Made by a program: the position numbers and the translations under genes
Shown: one piece after another, positions 1 through 8,261 of the stretch
How the letters are laid out: every line of letters begins with the position of its first letter
Position numbering within the stretch: the stretch's first letter is position 1
DNA from: Pseudomonas graminis
Lineage (GTDB): Bacteria > Pseudomonadota > Gammaproteobacteria > Pseudomonadales > Pseudomonadaceae
Assembly (NCBI RefSeq): GCF_013201545.1
Contig: NZ_CP053746.1
Span: forward strand, 4,230,501 to 4,294,500
DNA: 64,000 nucleotides
Direction of reading: 5' to 3'
Notes under the pieces: generated by a model
Databases searched by the model: none
Seen by the model: the letters and a program-made list of their open reading frames with translations, nothing else
Told to the model about the DNA's origin: nothing

Positions 1-96
1 ACTTGACTTATGTTCATCATTAGATTGCGAGCGCTTAAACCGACACTAAGGCCAGAGATATCCTCGGGCCAAGTCTTAAAATTCTAAGGAAAGAAA

Positions 97-282
97 TTGG
101 CAAAACTAATGTGGATCGTTACCGTAATTATGTCGTTCGTCGGCGCAATTATCGGTTTCACAGGCATCTCAGCTGCCAACGGAGCACCTCAAGAGGCAGC
201 GGCCGCCGCCATGGGGCTTGCGTGTGCTGTAATCCCCTACTGTGCAGCGCGGGCATTCAGCGAGCTCCGCTCTAAACCCTGA
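97..282 (+). CDS. small prophage membrane protein, function unknown
   Basis: A 61-residue ORF with a TTG start preceded by AAGGAAAG about 4-8 bases upstream. It has one clear hydrophobic segment (about residues 4-25), an Ala-rich middle, a second weakly hydrophobic stretch containing two Cys (about 40-51) and a basic C-terminal tail. It precedes a hairpin terminator and lies among prophage tail genes, so it is probably a small phage cargo or tail-region membrane protein. I do not recognise the family. Codon use and the ribosome site suggest a real gene, but length alone cannot prove it. Confidence 0.55.
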   Translation: MAKLMWIVTVIMSFVGAIIGFTGISAANGAPQEAAAAAMGLACAVIPYCAARAFSELRSKP

Positions 283-305
283 CACTAGCAAACGCTCTAT
301 CAGTC

Positions 306-332
306 TAGCCCAGCCCCGCGCTGGGCTATTTG
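306..332 (+). terminator. hairpin terminator after the small membrane gene
   Basis: A 9-bp perfect stem (TAGCCCAGC pairing with GCTGGGCTA) with a 5-base loop, then a short T-rich tail. It sits 24 bases after the stop at 282 and before the convergent gene ending at 346. The T-run is weak, so it may work in both directions or only partly. Confidence 0.6.
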
Positions 333-345
333 ATGTGGGTATAAT

Positions 346-852
346 TTATCGCTGGAAGCGCCAGATTTTAACTTTTTGCCGGTAATCGACAATCCTGTTT
401 GCACGGGTCGATCTATAAAGCCAAATCATCTCGAAGATATATGCTGGAAAAGCAGAGATGAAGACTGTGGTCGAATCCGACGCTAGTCGTTCACCCGAGA
501 TCACCATCACTTCCTTGAGGCCCAACGCCATCAACCAAAAGCCAGCGCTGACGCCAAATAAAACTAGCGCAGTGTTGCCCCTGCTGATCTCCCTGGCGAT
601 CCACATGTCGTTAAAACGGAACCTGCGAATTTGACGTAGATCATTCAGCTTGAGTTTCCGAAGATATGCCACCGGGCTATTTTGTTTACGGGAGCGGGTT
701 CGGATAGCAGTCGGAAGCTTCGCAATTAAATCACGCAGCTTCTTAGATCCTCTGGTTATGACCAAAAGGCACACACCGCCCCAAATTCCTGCGGCGCCGT
801 TTTCCCAAAGCCAGGCGAGGAGCGCCGTGAGACTGTTTGTGTCGATAGGCAT
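346..852 (-). CDS. antisense prophage membrane protein, function unknown
   Basis: A 168-residue protein encoded against the direction of all surrounding tail genes. It shows three likely membrane segments (about 14-34, 93-113 and 130-148) separated by a strongly basic cytoplasmic stretch (about 35-85, rich in Arg/Lys). I do not recognise a family. Opposite orientation, lower GC than the tail genes and position between tail genes are typical of a phage cargo gene (moron) expressed from its own promoter in the lysogen. A superinfection-exclusion role is possible but is inference only. Confidence 0.6.
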   Translation of the reverse strand: MPIDTNSLTALLAWLWENGAAGIWGGVCLLVITRGSKKLRDLIAKLPTAIRTRSRKQNSPVAYLRKLKLNDLRQIRRFRFNDMWIAREISRGNTALVLFGVSAGFWLMALGLKEVMVISGERLASDSTTVFISAFPAYIFEMIWLYRSTRANRIVDYRQKVKIWRFQR

Positions 853-1051
853 GAGTAGTGATTCGTCGGAGAGCTTGATGATGACACGGCCTTGGGGCCG
901 AATTTTTGCGAGGAGCTAGTCGCAGTGTCCGCAAATTCTATCTCACCCATGTTTTGATGACGAATTCTCAAAGTCAGCTACGTCGAATTTTTCTTTCCCT
1001 CGCGCGCGTCCTGCTTTCCTGCTCGTTATCAAAGTTTTCATGAGTGTCATA

Positions 1052-1066
1052 GCACTGGTACAGTGC
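1052..1066. promoter_or_regulatory. 15-bp perfect palindrome upstream of the lipoprotein gene
   Basis: GCACTG and CAGTGC arms flank GTA about 26 bases before the ATG at 1092. The spacing does not fit LexA (CTG-N10-CAG). It could be a phage repressor or host regulator operator; identity unknown. Confidence 0.35.
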
Positions 1067-1091
1067 GGCCAAATCACGATGAGGGATCATA

Positions 1092-1523
1092 ATGCGAATT
1101 TTGATAGGGACGCTTACAGTTGCGCTTTTAACTGGCTGCACCACAAACCAGACCACTTACGAGCAGGCAACCCCGGTTGAAAGCTCACGGCTTCTTGCGT
1201 ACCAGTCTCCAGTCGACGGGCCTTCGGGTGTGCTGCTCGTCACACGCGACGGAGGGATGCTCGGGTCGGGGTGTTATTTGGGCGTGTTTGTGAACGGAAA
1301 GCTGTCAGCACGGATAGGACCGGGTGAAAGAGCACAATTCCTGGTCCCCGCAGGCGAAAATCTGATTGGCTCAGGTGGCGACCCGAAAGGTAATGGCTTG
1401 TGCGGGATTGGCGGTATCACCGTCAGAGAAGTAGCTGCCTCAGCCAAATCAGGTGAGATCAAGCGCTTCAGAATATCCGGCGATACGAACTCAGGATTCT
1501 CACTTTCACCAAGCTCGTTTTGA
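1092..1523 (+). CDS. small prophage lipoprotein
   Basis: A 143-residue protein with a short hydrophobic signal and a lipobox LLTGC (lipidated Cys at residue 16), so it should be an outer- or inner-membrane lipoprotein. The mature part has a Gly-rich beta-type pattern (segments around LLVTRDGG, LGVFVNGK, FLVPAGE) resembling small DUF2846-like lipoproteins, but the match is loose. GAGGG lies 7 bases before the ATG, and a hairpin terminator follows directly, so it is its own transcription unit. Position just before tail gene I marks it as cargo in the tail operon; surface exclusion is a plausible but unproven role. Confidence 0.7.
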   Translation: MRILIGTLTVALLTGCTTNQTTYEQATPVESSRLLAYQSPVDGPSGVLLVTRDGGMLGSGCYLGVFVNGKLSARIGPGERAQFLVPAGENLIGSGGDPKGNGLCGIGGITVREVAASAKSGEIKRFRISGDTNSGFSLSPSSF

Positions 1524-1536
1524 GCAAAGTTGACTG

Positions 1537-1558
1537 GCCACCTTCGGGTGGCTTTTTT
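1537..1558 (+). terminator. rho-independent terminator after the lipoprotein gene
   Basis: GCCACC and GGTGGC arms with a TTCG tetraloop, followed by six T. This is a strong intrinsic terminator 13 bases past the lipoprotein stop and just before the ribosome site of tail gene I. Confidence 0.85.
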
Positions 1559-1572
1559 ATTGGGAGGCCAGA

Positions 1573-2169
1573 ATGGCCGCGCTTGCCGAAATGTGTAACC
1601 CCATGACGACGGTTCTCCTCTCAGGATCGCTTGCCAAGAAATTTGGCCGTGTGCATCGCAGACAGATCGACTCCGGTCAGGTGTGGGAGGCTTTCAGAGC
1701 TTTGAAGGCCACGCTTGCGGGATTCGAGCACGAAATCAAAAGGCTCGACCGGCTAGGAATGCGCTTCACCATTTTCCGTAACCGCAAGAACGTGTCCGCT
1801 GACAGCTTCGAACTCGGCGGCACCCGCGAGCTTCGCATTGTCCCCGTGGTGTCCGGGAGCAAGCGTGCAGGGATTCTGCAAACAATCATCGGGGCAGTGA
1901 TATTCGTTGCGTCGTTCTACGTGCCAGGCATGCAAGGCTGGGGACAATCGCTGGGTGTGTCTCTGATGGTGGGAGGTGTGATGCAGATGCTCAGCCCTCA
2001 ATCGTCTGGGCTCAAGCAAAGCGGTGCCCCCGAAAACCTGCCGTCCTACGCCTTCGGCTCCGCCAAAAACACCACCGCCAGCGGCAACCCCGTTCCAATC
2101 TGCATCGGCCGCCGTCGCTGGGGCGGCGCGATCATCAGCGCGAGCATTTACGCCGAAGACAAAGTTTGA
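1573..2169 (+). CDS. phage tail assembly protein I (lambda TapI type)
   Basis: A 198-residue protein of the lambda tail assembly protein I family, which works with K and J to build the tail tip. The N-terminal part has the typical opening MTTVLLSGSLAKKFG and a ubiquitin-like region. A hydrophobic Gly-rich segment (about 105-142) precedes a conserved-looking C-terminus ending in SASIYAEDKV. The start at 1573 has GGGAGG six bases upstream; the ATG at 1603 is a poorer alternative. It is followed by a DUF4177-YidD insertion before J at 2719, whereas in lambda I and J are nearly adjacent. Confidence 0.88.
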   Translation: MAALAEMCNPMTTVLLSGSLAKKFGRVHRRQIDSGQVWEAFRALKATLAGFEHEIKRLDRLGMRFTIFRNRKNVSADSFELGGTRELRIVPVVSGSKRAGILQTIIGAVIFVASFYVPGMQGWGQSLGVSLMVGGVMQMLSPQSSGLKQSGAPENLPSYAFGSAKNTTASGNPVPICIGRRRWGGAIISASIYAEDKV

Positions 2170-2230
2170 GTGGCAGCAGATTTACACGCTGATAGGATTG
2201 CGCCTCCAAATCACTCGTAAGGATGCCGAA

Positions 2231-2473
2231 GTGTTCGTATATAAAATGGTGCAGGTTCCGCCAAACGTAGAAGTCCAGGCGAAGAATCAAAAAGGGAATG
2301 AGGCTGCTGCTTATTTACAGAATGTTGTGAATCAGCATGCAGGGGATGGGTGGGAGTTTTATCGAATTGACACGATCGGAGTGGCAGTACAGCCAGGATG
2401 TTTTGCGGGACTCTTCGGACAAAAAGCTGAGCTTTCTCAATATTATGTAATTTCTTTCCGGCGACCTGGTTGA
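2231..2473 (+). CDS. DUF4177-like small prophage protein
   Basis: An 80-residue ORF beginning at GTG 2231 with AAGGA seven bases upstream. The opening MFVYKMVQVPPNV and the later block GDGWEFYRID resemble DUF4177 proteins, short alpha/beta proteins often found beside membrane or mobile genes. Its TGA shares bases with the ATG of the following YidD-like gene, so the two are almost certainly translated together. An open frame extends further upstream, but that part overlaps tail gene I and reads as shadow sequence. Function is unknown. Confidence 0.7.
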   Translation: MFVYKMVQVPPNVEVQAKNQKGNEAAAYLQNVVNQHAGDGWEFYRIDTIGVAVQPGCFAGLFGQKAELSQYYVISFRRPG

Positions 2474-2676
2474 TGGCGCGGTTGTCTGTAGCGGTAATTC
2501 ACGTCTACCAGCGCTTTGCTCCACACCGCCTCAGATCCGCCTGCCGATATGAGCCTTCCTGCTCTAACTACGCAATATTGGCGATTGAAAAATACGGTGC
2601 GGTAAAGGGGTGGAAACTGGCTCTGAATCGCATCTATCGATGCAAAGCCCCCCACGGGGGGACCGACTACCCATAA
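2473..2676 (+). CDS. yidD: phage-borne YidD-like membrane insertion factor
   Basis: A 67-residue protein with the YidD signature: an amphipathic N-terminus, ACRYEPSCSNYA, then AIEKYGAVKGW and RIYRCKAP-HGG. YidD proteins help the YidC/Sec machinery insert inner-membrane proteins. The chromosomal gene normally sits between rnpA and yidC near the origin, so this copy in a tail operon is a second, phage-carried one. Its start overlaps the previous stop (TGATG) and a strong terminator follows. Which membrane protein it serves is unknown; candidates include the prophage's own membrane proteins. Confidence 0.85.
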   Translation: MARLSVAVIHVYQRFAPHRLRSACRYEPSCSNYAILAIEKYGAVKGWKLALNRIYRCKAPHGGTDYP

Positions 2677-2680
2677 ATTG

Positions 2681-2703
2681 AAACCCGCTCCGGCGGGTTT
2701 TTT
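2681..2703 (+). terminator. rho-independent terminator after yidD-like gene
   Basis: AAACCCGC pairs with GCGGGTTT around a 4-base loop, followed by three more T. It sits between the YidD-like gene and J, so J translation relies on read-through or antitermination from the late phage promoter. Confidence 0.8.
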
Positions 2704-2718
2704 ACGCCTGGAGAAAGC

Positions 2719-5700
2719 ATGGGCGCAGCCGCACGAATTGACATCACCGGCGCCAAGGGCGGCAGCAGCAGCCCGAAAGCGCCCATCGAAGCAGCCGACA
2801 GCCTGCGCTCCACCAACCTGGCGAAGCTCCTGATCGCCGTGGGCGAGGGCGAATTCGACGGTGTGCCGACTGCTGCCGACATCTATCTGGATAACACGCC
2901 AATCAACGACGCCAGCGGCAACGTCAACTTCCCCAACGTGAAATGGGAGTGGCGCAGCGGTGCGGTCGATCAGAGCTACATCCCTGGCATCCCATCAGTC
3001 GAAAACGAAACCACCATTAACGTCGAGCTGCGCAGCGATACCGCGTGGGTGCGCTCGCTCAATAACACCCAGCTCTCGGCGGTTCGCCTGCGTTTCGCGT
3101 GGCCGGCGCTCCAGCGGCAGGATGACAGCGGCAATGTCGGCGGGTACCGGATCGAATACGCGGTCGATGTCTCCACGGACGGCGGCGCCTATCACCAGGT
3201 GCTGGAGGAGGCGGTCGACGGCAAGACCACCACCCGGTACGAGCGCTCTCGACGGATCGACCTGCCGGCGGCAACGTCTGGTTGGCAGATCCGCGTCCGT
3301 CGCCTGACGCCGAACCAGAACACGAACAAGATCGCGGACACCATGTTGATCGCCGGCTATACGGAGGTGATCGACGCGAAGCTGCGATACCCGAACACCG
3401 CGCTGCTCTATCTCGAGTTCGACGCCGAGCAGTTCACCAACATTCCGGCGGTGACCGTCGACTGCAACGCCCGCAAGTGGCAGGCGCCGAGCAACTACGA
3501 TCCCGTAGCGCGGACGTACTCCGGCGTCTGGGACGGCTCGTTCAAGTCGGCGTGGACCAACAACCCCGCGTGGATCACCTACGGGATCTGCGTTCAAGAC
3601 CGTTTCGGGCTTGGCCGTCGGATCAAACCGTGGATGGTCGATAAGTGGGAGCTTTTCCGCATCGCGCAGTATTGCGATCAACTGGTGCCGGACGGCGCCG
3701 GCGGGCAGGAACCGCGCTTTCTCTGCGACATGAATCTGCAGGGCAAAGCCGAGGCGTGGACGCTGCTCCGAGATATCTCGGCGATTTACCGGGGCATGAC
3801 GTACTGGGCTGAGGGCCAGATCGTGATGCAGGCCGACATGCCGCGCGCGCAGGACTTCGATTACGTGTTCACGCGCGCTAACGTGATCGAAGGCAAGTTC
3901 TCGTACGGCAGCGCCTCCTCACAGACACGCTACACCCGGGCGATCGTCAGCTTCGACAACCCGGCCAATAACTACGACACCGACGTCACCGCGTATTCCG
4001 ACCCGGCGCTGCAACGGCGTTTCGGCGACAAGCCTGTCGAGATCAGCGCGATCGGCTGCACCCGGGCGTCCGAGGCTCAGCGCCGCGGCAAATGGGTGGT
4101 GATGAGCAACAATCAGGACCGGACTGTCACGTTCAAGACGGGCATGGAAGGCGAGATTCCGCTCCCTGGCTACATCATCCCGATTGCAGACTCGTTGCTG
4201 GCCGGGCGCGAAGTCGGCGGGCGCATCTCGGCTGGCGCTGGCCGCATTGTGACACTGGACCGTGATACACAAGCCAAACCCGGCGACCGGCTGATCATCA
4301 ATCTGCCGAGCGGGAAGGCGGAGGGGCGCACGGTGAACTCTGTGGCCGGCCGCACCATCACCGTGACGACGGCCTACAGCGAGACCCCGACCCCACAGCT
4401 GCAATGGGCGCTGGACGCCGATGATCTCGCCATCCCGCTGTACCGCGTGCTGAGCAGAAAGCGCACCACGGAGGGCGACTTCGAGATCGCGGCGCTGCAG
4501 TTCGAGCCCAGTAAGTTCGAGTTCATCGACACCGGTGCCAGGCTGGAAGAGCGGCCCATCAGCGTCATCCCGATCACCGTCGTTCCGCCGCCGGCGAGCG
4601 TCACGCTGGCGTCGAACACCGCGATCGCCCAGGGCCTTGCCGTTACCACCATGACGGTGACGTGGCCTGCGGTCACTGGCGCGGTCGGCTACGACGTCGA
4701 ATGGCGCAAGGACAGCGGCAACTGGATCAAGGTGCAGCGCTCGGGCTCGACCAGCGTCGATATCGTCGGCATCTATGCGGGCGCCTACCTTGCCCGCGTT
4801 CGGGCGATCAGCGCCTACGACATCTCTTCGATCTGGCGGACTTCGGTCCTGACTCAACTCAACGGCAAGGAAGGCCTGCCGCCGGCCGTGACCTCGCTGA
4901 CGGCCGGGCCGCTGATCTTCGGGATTCAGCTCAACTGGGCGTTTCCGCCCGGTGCAGAAGACACCCAACGCACGGAGATCTGGTACGGCCCCACGACAGA
5001 CCTTGATGGAGCCACCAAACTCACCGATCTGGCCTATCCGCAGTCGGCGTACAGCATGCAGGGGCTGTTGGGTGGTGTGACGTTCTTCTTCTGGGCGAGG
5101 CTCGTCGACCGCACGGGCAACATCGGTCCTTGGTACCCGGCCGGGCTTGGCGTGATGGGGCAGAGCAGTTCCGAGGCCGGGCCGATTCTCGACATGATCG
5201 CAGGGCAGATCGGCGAGTCCCAGCTGGGTCAGGATCTGCAGGACCAGATCGACAAGATTGACGATTTGCAGGGCCAGCTTGATGCGCTGGACGGCCTCCA
5301 AGCGTACGACCCCGATCGGACTTACGAGAAGGGCGAAATGGTCGTGGATGGAGGCCGCATCTACCAGGCCAGCGACGCTATCCCCTTGGAAACTCCGCCG
5401 CCCGATCCGACGCACTGGATCGACGTGGGCGGGAGTATCGAAACCGCAAACGGCCTGGCTCAGCAGGTCGCGAGCAACACCGCCGAAATCACGGAACTTG
5501 ACGGTGTCGTCACGGCGCAGGCGAGCAGCTTGCAGGCCTTGCGCGCGGCATCTCGCGATGACAACGCTGAAGGGGACCTCACCGACGCCTTGGGCGGCTG
5601 GATCAGCACGGCGAGCATCGTCACCGAATCCAAAGTGGCGGCCAGCGCCAATGCCGCCATGGCGAAATCCGTCACCCAATTGACCGCGACCGTCGGCGAA

Positions 5701-6282
5701 AACACGGCTCAGGTCACCGACTTGCTTCAGGTGGTCACTGACAACCAGTCAGCGACGGCGACAGCGATACAGCAGCTCACCGCGTCGGTGGGTAACAACT
5801 CTTCTGTGATCGAACAAACGAGTGAGGCCGTCGCAACGCTCGACGGGAAGGTCTCGGCTTCATATTCCGTGAAGTTGCAGGTCAACGCCAACGGTCAGTA
5901 CGTGATGGCCGGTATCGGCATTGGGATCGAGAACACCGAGGCGGGTCTGCAAAGCCAGATCCTGATGTCAGCTGATCGTTTCGCCCTGGTCAACAGTCTG
6001 GCGGGCGGCGCAATTTCAACGCCGTTCGTTGCTCAGGGCGGACAACTGTTTCTCGGCCCGACGTTCATTCAAGACGGCACCATCACCAACGCCAAGATTG
6101 GCAGTTTCATCAGCTCGACCAACTACATCGCGGGACATCAGGGCTGGATTCTCAACAAAGACGGCACGCTGGAAATCAACGGCATCGTGCCGGGACAAGG
6201 GCGCCTGGTGATCAATGCGCAAAACGTGTCGGTCTACGACGTCAATAACGTGCTGCGCGTGCGTCTCGGATATCTGGGGTAG
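2719..6282 (+). CDS. central tail fibre / host specificity protein J
   Basis: An 1187-residue lambda J-type tip attachment protein, close to the usual length of about 1100-1300. The N-terminal two-thirds resembles the tail-hub part of J proteins. Two fibronectin-III-like domains lie at about 620-710 and 715-800, a small aromatic-rich module (YDPDRTYEKGEMV, about 862-905) resembles carbohydrate-binding ChiC-type domains, and a heptad-rich stretch (about 905-1010) leads into a DUF1983-type C-terminus. The receptor-binding tip is expected in the last third. GGAGAA precedes the ATG. It starts the fibre block that continues to 8955. Confidence 0.93.
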   Translation: MGAAARIDITGAKGGSSSPKAPIEAADSLRSTNLAKLLIAVGEGEFDGVPTAADIYLDNTPINDASGNVNFPNVKWEWRSGAVDQSYIPGIPSVENETTINVELRSDTAWVRSLNNTQLSAVRLRFAWPALQRQDDSGNVGGYRIEYAVDVSTDGGAYHQVLEEAVDGKTTTRYERSRRIDLPAATSGWQIRVRRLTPNQNTNKIADTMLIAGYTEVIDAKLRYPNTALLYLEFDAEQFTNIPAVTVDCNARKWQAPSNYDPVARTYSGVWDGSFKSAWTNNPAWITYGICVQDRFGLGRRIKPWMVDKWELFRIAQYCDQLVPDGAGGQEPRFLCDMNLQGKAEAWTLLRDISAIYRGMTYWAEGQIVMQADMPRAQDFDYVFTRANVIEGKFSYGSASSQTRYTRAIVSFDNPANNYDTDVTAYSDPALQRRFGDKPVEISAIGCTRASEAQRRGKWVVMSNNQDRTVTFKTGMEGEIPLPGYIIPIADSLLAGREVGGRISAGAGRIVTLDRDTQAKPGDRLIINLPSGKAEGRTVNSVAGRTITVTTAYSETPTPQLQWALDADDLAIPLYRVLSRKRTTEGDFEIAALQFEPSKFEFIDTGARLEERPISVIPITVVPPPASVTLASNTAIAQGLAVTTMTVTWPAVTGAVGYDVEWRKDSGNWIKVQRSGSTSVDIVGIYAGAYLARVRAISAYDISSIWRTSVLTQLNGKEGLPPAVTSLTAGPLIFGIQLNWAFPPGAEDTQRTEIWYGPTTDLDGATKLTDLAYPQSAYSMQGLLGGVTFFFWARLVDRTGNIGPWYPAGLGVMGQSSSEAGPILDMIAGQIGESQLGQDLQDQIDKIDDLQGQLDALDGLQAYDPDRTYEKGEMVVDGGRIYQASDAIPLETPPPDPTHWIDVGGSIETANGLAQQVASNTAEITELDGVVTAQASSLQALRAASRDDNAEGDLTDALGGWISTASIVTESKVAASANAAMAKSVTQLTATVGENTAQVTDLLQVVTDNQSATATAIQQLTASVGNNSSVIEQTSEAVATLDGKVSASYSVKLQVNANGQYVMAGIGIGIENTEAGLQSQILMSADRFALVNSLAGGAISTPFVAQGGQLFLGPTFIQDGTITNAKIGSFISSTNYIAGHQGWILNKDGTLEINGIVPGQGRLVINAQNVSVYDVNNVLRVRLGYLG

Positions 6283-6285
6283 CCA

Positions 6286-6606
6286 ATGCCGTATGGAATG
6301 CGGATCTGGGGACCCGACGGGACCCTGCAACTGGACGAAAACTCCTTCACCTTGCGGGTGGTGCTTTCACAGGTGGTTACGTTCACCGGGACGCGGCAGG
6401 TGCAGACCTTCTCGGTTCCAGGCTGCGGCCCAGACAATGCCAGCGCCGTCGTCATCCCCATCGGGAATTACGGTGAGTATGACCGTCAGTTCGAGGTTGC
6501 CATGGGGGCGGGTGTTGTGGAGGTCGCGAACTGGATGCGGAACTGGGGTTCTGGCACCTACACCGCTTCAGGTTCCATGCGCCTATTGGTAATGAGGTTT
6601 CGATGA
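6286..6606 (+). CDS. post-J tail-associated protein A, function unknown
   Basis: A 106-residue protein three bases after J, with no signal peptide or membrane segment. It opens with YGMRIWGPDGTLQLD. The next gene carries the same YGMR-hydrophobic-W motif internally (YGMRLWDGQGELLYD), so the two share a domain. Its stop overlaps the start of the next gene (ATGA), implying coupled translation. Small genes of this kind follow J in Pseudomonas lambda-like phages and F-type pyocins; a tail-tip or fibre accessory role is likely but unproven. Confidence 0.65.
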   Translation: MPYGMRIWGPDGTLQLDENSFTLRVVLSQVVTFTGTRQVQTFSVPGCGPDNASAVVIPIGNYGEYDRQFEVAMGAGVVEVANWMRNWGSGTYTASGSMRLLVMRFR

Positions 6607-7283
6607 GTTTCGGACTGAGCTTTAGCAACAACCAGAACACGGTTGTCCTCGATTCAGAGTTCTCCAGGCTGTGCATCATTTCAAACGGACGCTACTCACC
6701 GACACAAGAGTCCGGACGCGGCTCAGTGACCGTTTTTCCACGAGCAGTGACGTCCCAAGAACCGCCCCTGGTCTTCATCCGCCCGGACACATCGGGCGTC
6801 ATGGGGGCGGCGGGGCAAATGTTTCTGACGGGCTCGCCTGGCAACTGGACTGGTTTCTACGTTCGAACGTACAGCAAAAAAACTGCGCCTCCAAACGGTC
6901 GGTACTTCGTGGCGGCATTTGCGGCACAACCCGTAGCGACTTATGGCATGAGGCTGTGGGACGGACAGGGCGAGCTGCTGTACGACACCGGAACGCCTAC
7001 AGCGCTTTTCACACGCTCTTTTACCAATTGGACGTACATAAAAACAGAGCAGTCGGCGACGACTTCTTACTCCAACTACTACAGAGTGGATTTCGAGTTT
7101 CCAGAAAATGAATACCTGATGATCAACTCATTCGGTATGGGCCTGCTCGCCGGAAGCATTGTCGGGAGAACCCTGTTTTCACTGTGGGACTTCGCTGGCG
7201 GCAACATGTGGGCGATCACAGAAGCGTTCGTTAATCCCCTCGATTTTCACCTCCCAGCTGTATTCGCAAAGATGGCGACGTAG
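6603..7283 (+). CDS. post-J tail-associated protein B, function unknown
   Basis: A 226-residue protein translated from an ATG overlapping the stop of the preceding gene. It is beta-rich and aromatic, without signal peptide or membrane anchor. Around residue 115 it repeats the motif YGMR-L-W-D--G-L--D that begins the upstream protein, suggesting an N-terminal unit joined to a copy of the upstream domain. Position between J and the side tail fibre suggests a structural tail component. Confidence 0.65.
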   Translation: MSFGLSFSNNQNTVVLDSEFSRLCIISNGRYSPTQESGRGSVTVFPRAVTSQEPPLVFIRPDTSGVMGAAGQMFLTGSPGNWTGFYVRTYSKKTAPPNGRYFVAAFAAQPVATYGMRLWDGQGELLYDTGTPTALFTRSFTNWTYIKTEQSATTSYSNYYRVDFEFPENEYLMINSFGMGLLAGSIVGRTLFSLWDFAGGNMWAITEAFVNPLDFHLPAVFAKMAT

Positions 7284-7316
7284 CCCGCCAGTCACCCATT
7301 TCTGAAGGATTGTCAT

Positions 7317-8261
7317 ATGCCCTGGTACAAGGACGGGACGGTTTCGGTCGTTCAAAATTCGAACGCCGTTACGGGCTCTGGAACCGCATTCATTGCCAAC
7401 AGTCGGGTAGGGGATGCATTCCTCGGCCCGGATGGGCACTGGTATGAAGTGACCAACATCGCCAGCGATACAGCCCTGGCGATCTCGCCGAATTACCTGG
7501 GCCCCACGACAGGTGCAGGCAAGTACGCGCTGGCTCCGATGCAGGGCTACGTCAAAGACTCGGCGGACGCATTGCGGGCGTTGGTGAACGAGTTTGGTTT
7601 CAAGTTGGCTGCCCTGGGCAGCACCGGGAATTACGATACCCTTCCAGTCGCAAAAGGCGGCACAGGCGGATCGGATGCGCCTAACGCCCGCGTTAACCTC
7701 GGGCTTGGCAGCGTAGCGGTTGAGAACATCGTGCCGGTTGCCAAGGGCGGGACGGGCGGATCGGATGCAGCTAATGCCCGCGACAACCTCGGGCTTGGCA
7801 GCGTAGCGGTTGAGAATATCGTGCCGGTTGCCAAGGGCGGGACGGGCGGGAACACGCCTTTAGCCGCGAGGACCGGGCTTGGATTAGGAGCCGCAGCTGT
7901 AGCTGCAATATTGGGAACCATGACGCTGGGCGGTAACGAAGCGCTGTTTCAGCTTGTCAGTAATCGAAACGGACGAGCACTGAAATTCCCTGACGGCACG
8001 ATGATCTGCATCGGTCCTGTCCCTAACTTTTATGCAGCTGCGAACCAATCCACGGTGAAGAACGTTACCTTTCCTGTCCCTTTTTTTAGCGACCAATACT
8101 GCCTGACCGCTGTGGGGACGCCGGTCGCCAACGTAGATACATATGGCTTCATTTACGCCAACGCACGGTCCGAGTCTTCGGCGGGTCTTGTGTGGCGAAA
8201 CGGCGCCCAAGCACAAACAATCTCCGCCGGATTCTTCATGGCTATTGGAAGGTGGTTCTAA
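7317..8261 (+). CDS. side tail fibre protein with 30-residue repeats
   Basis: A 314-residue tail fibre. The first 100 residues should bind the tail. A repeat region (about 108-180) then carries near-identical 30-residue units containing VAKGGTGG and LGLGSVAVENI, encoded by 90-bp DNA repeats. The C-terminal part (PDGTMICIGPV ... ISAGFFMAIGRWF) is the gp53-type receptor-binding head that ends many phage fibres in IGRW. AAGGA lies just before the ATG. The next gene starts on the last base of the stop codon. Confidence 0.88.
   Translation: MPWYKDGTVSVVQNSNAVTGSGTAFIANSRVGDAFLGPDGHWYEVTNIASDTALAISPNYLGPTTGAGKYALAPMQGYVKDSADALRALVNEFGFKLAALGSTGNYDTLPVAKGGTGGSDAPNARVNLGLGSVAVENIVPVAKGGTGGSDAANARDNLGLGSVAVENIVPVAKGGTGGNTPLAARTGLGLGAAAVAAILGTMTLGGNEALFQLVSNRNGRALKFPDGTMICIGPVPNFYAAANQSTVKNVTFPVPFFSDQYCLTAVGTPVANVDTYGFIYANARSESSAGLVWRNGAQAQTISAGFFMAIGRWF
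7641..7855 (+). repeat. 90-bp tandem repeat inside the tail fibre gene
   Basis: Two full 90-bp units (7641-7730, 7731-7820) and a partial third (7821-7855). The second and third are nearly identical, the first is slightly diverged. The period is a multiple of three, so gain or loss of units keeps the frame and changes fibre length. Confidence 0.85.

Noticed and set aside
3919..5679. 586-codon minus-strand open frame opposite J
   Set aside because: Arg/Asp/Ala-rich shadow of J with no recognisable domain; the J frame is strongly supported.
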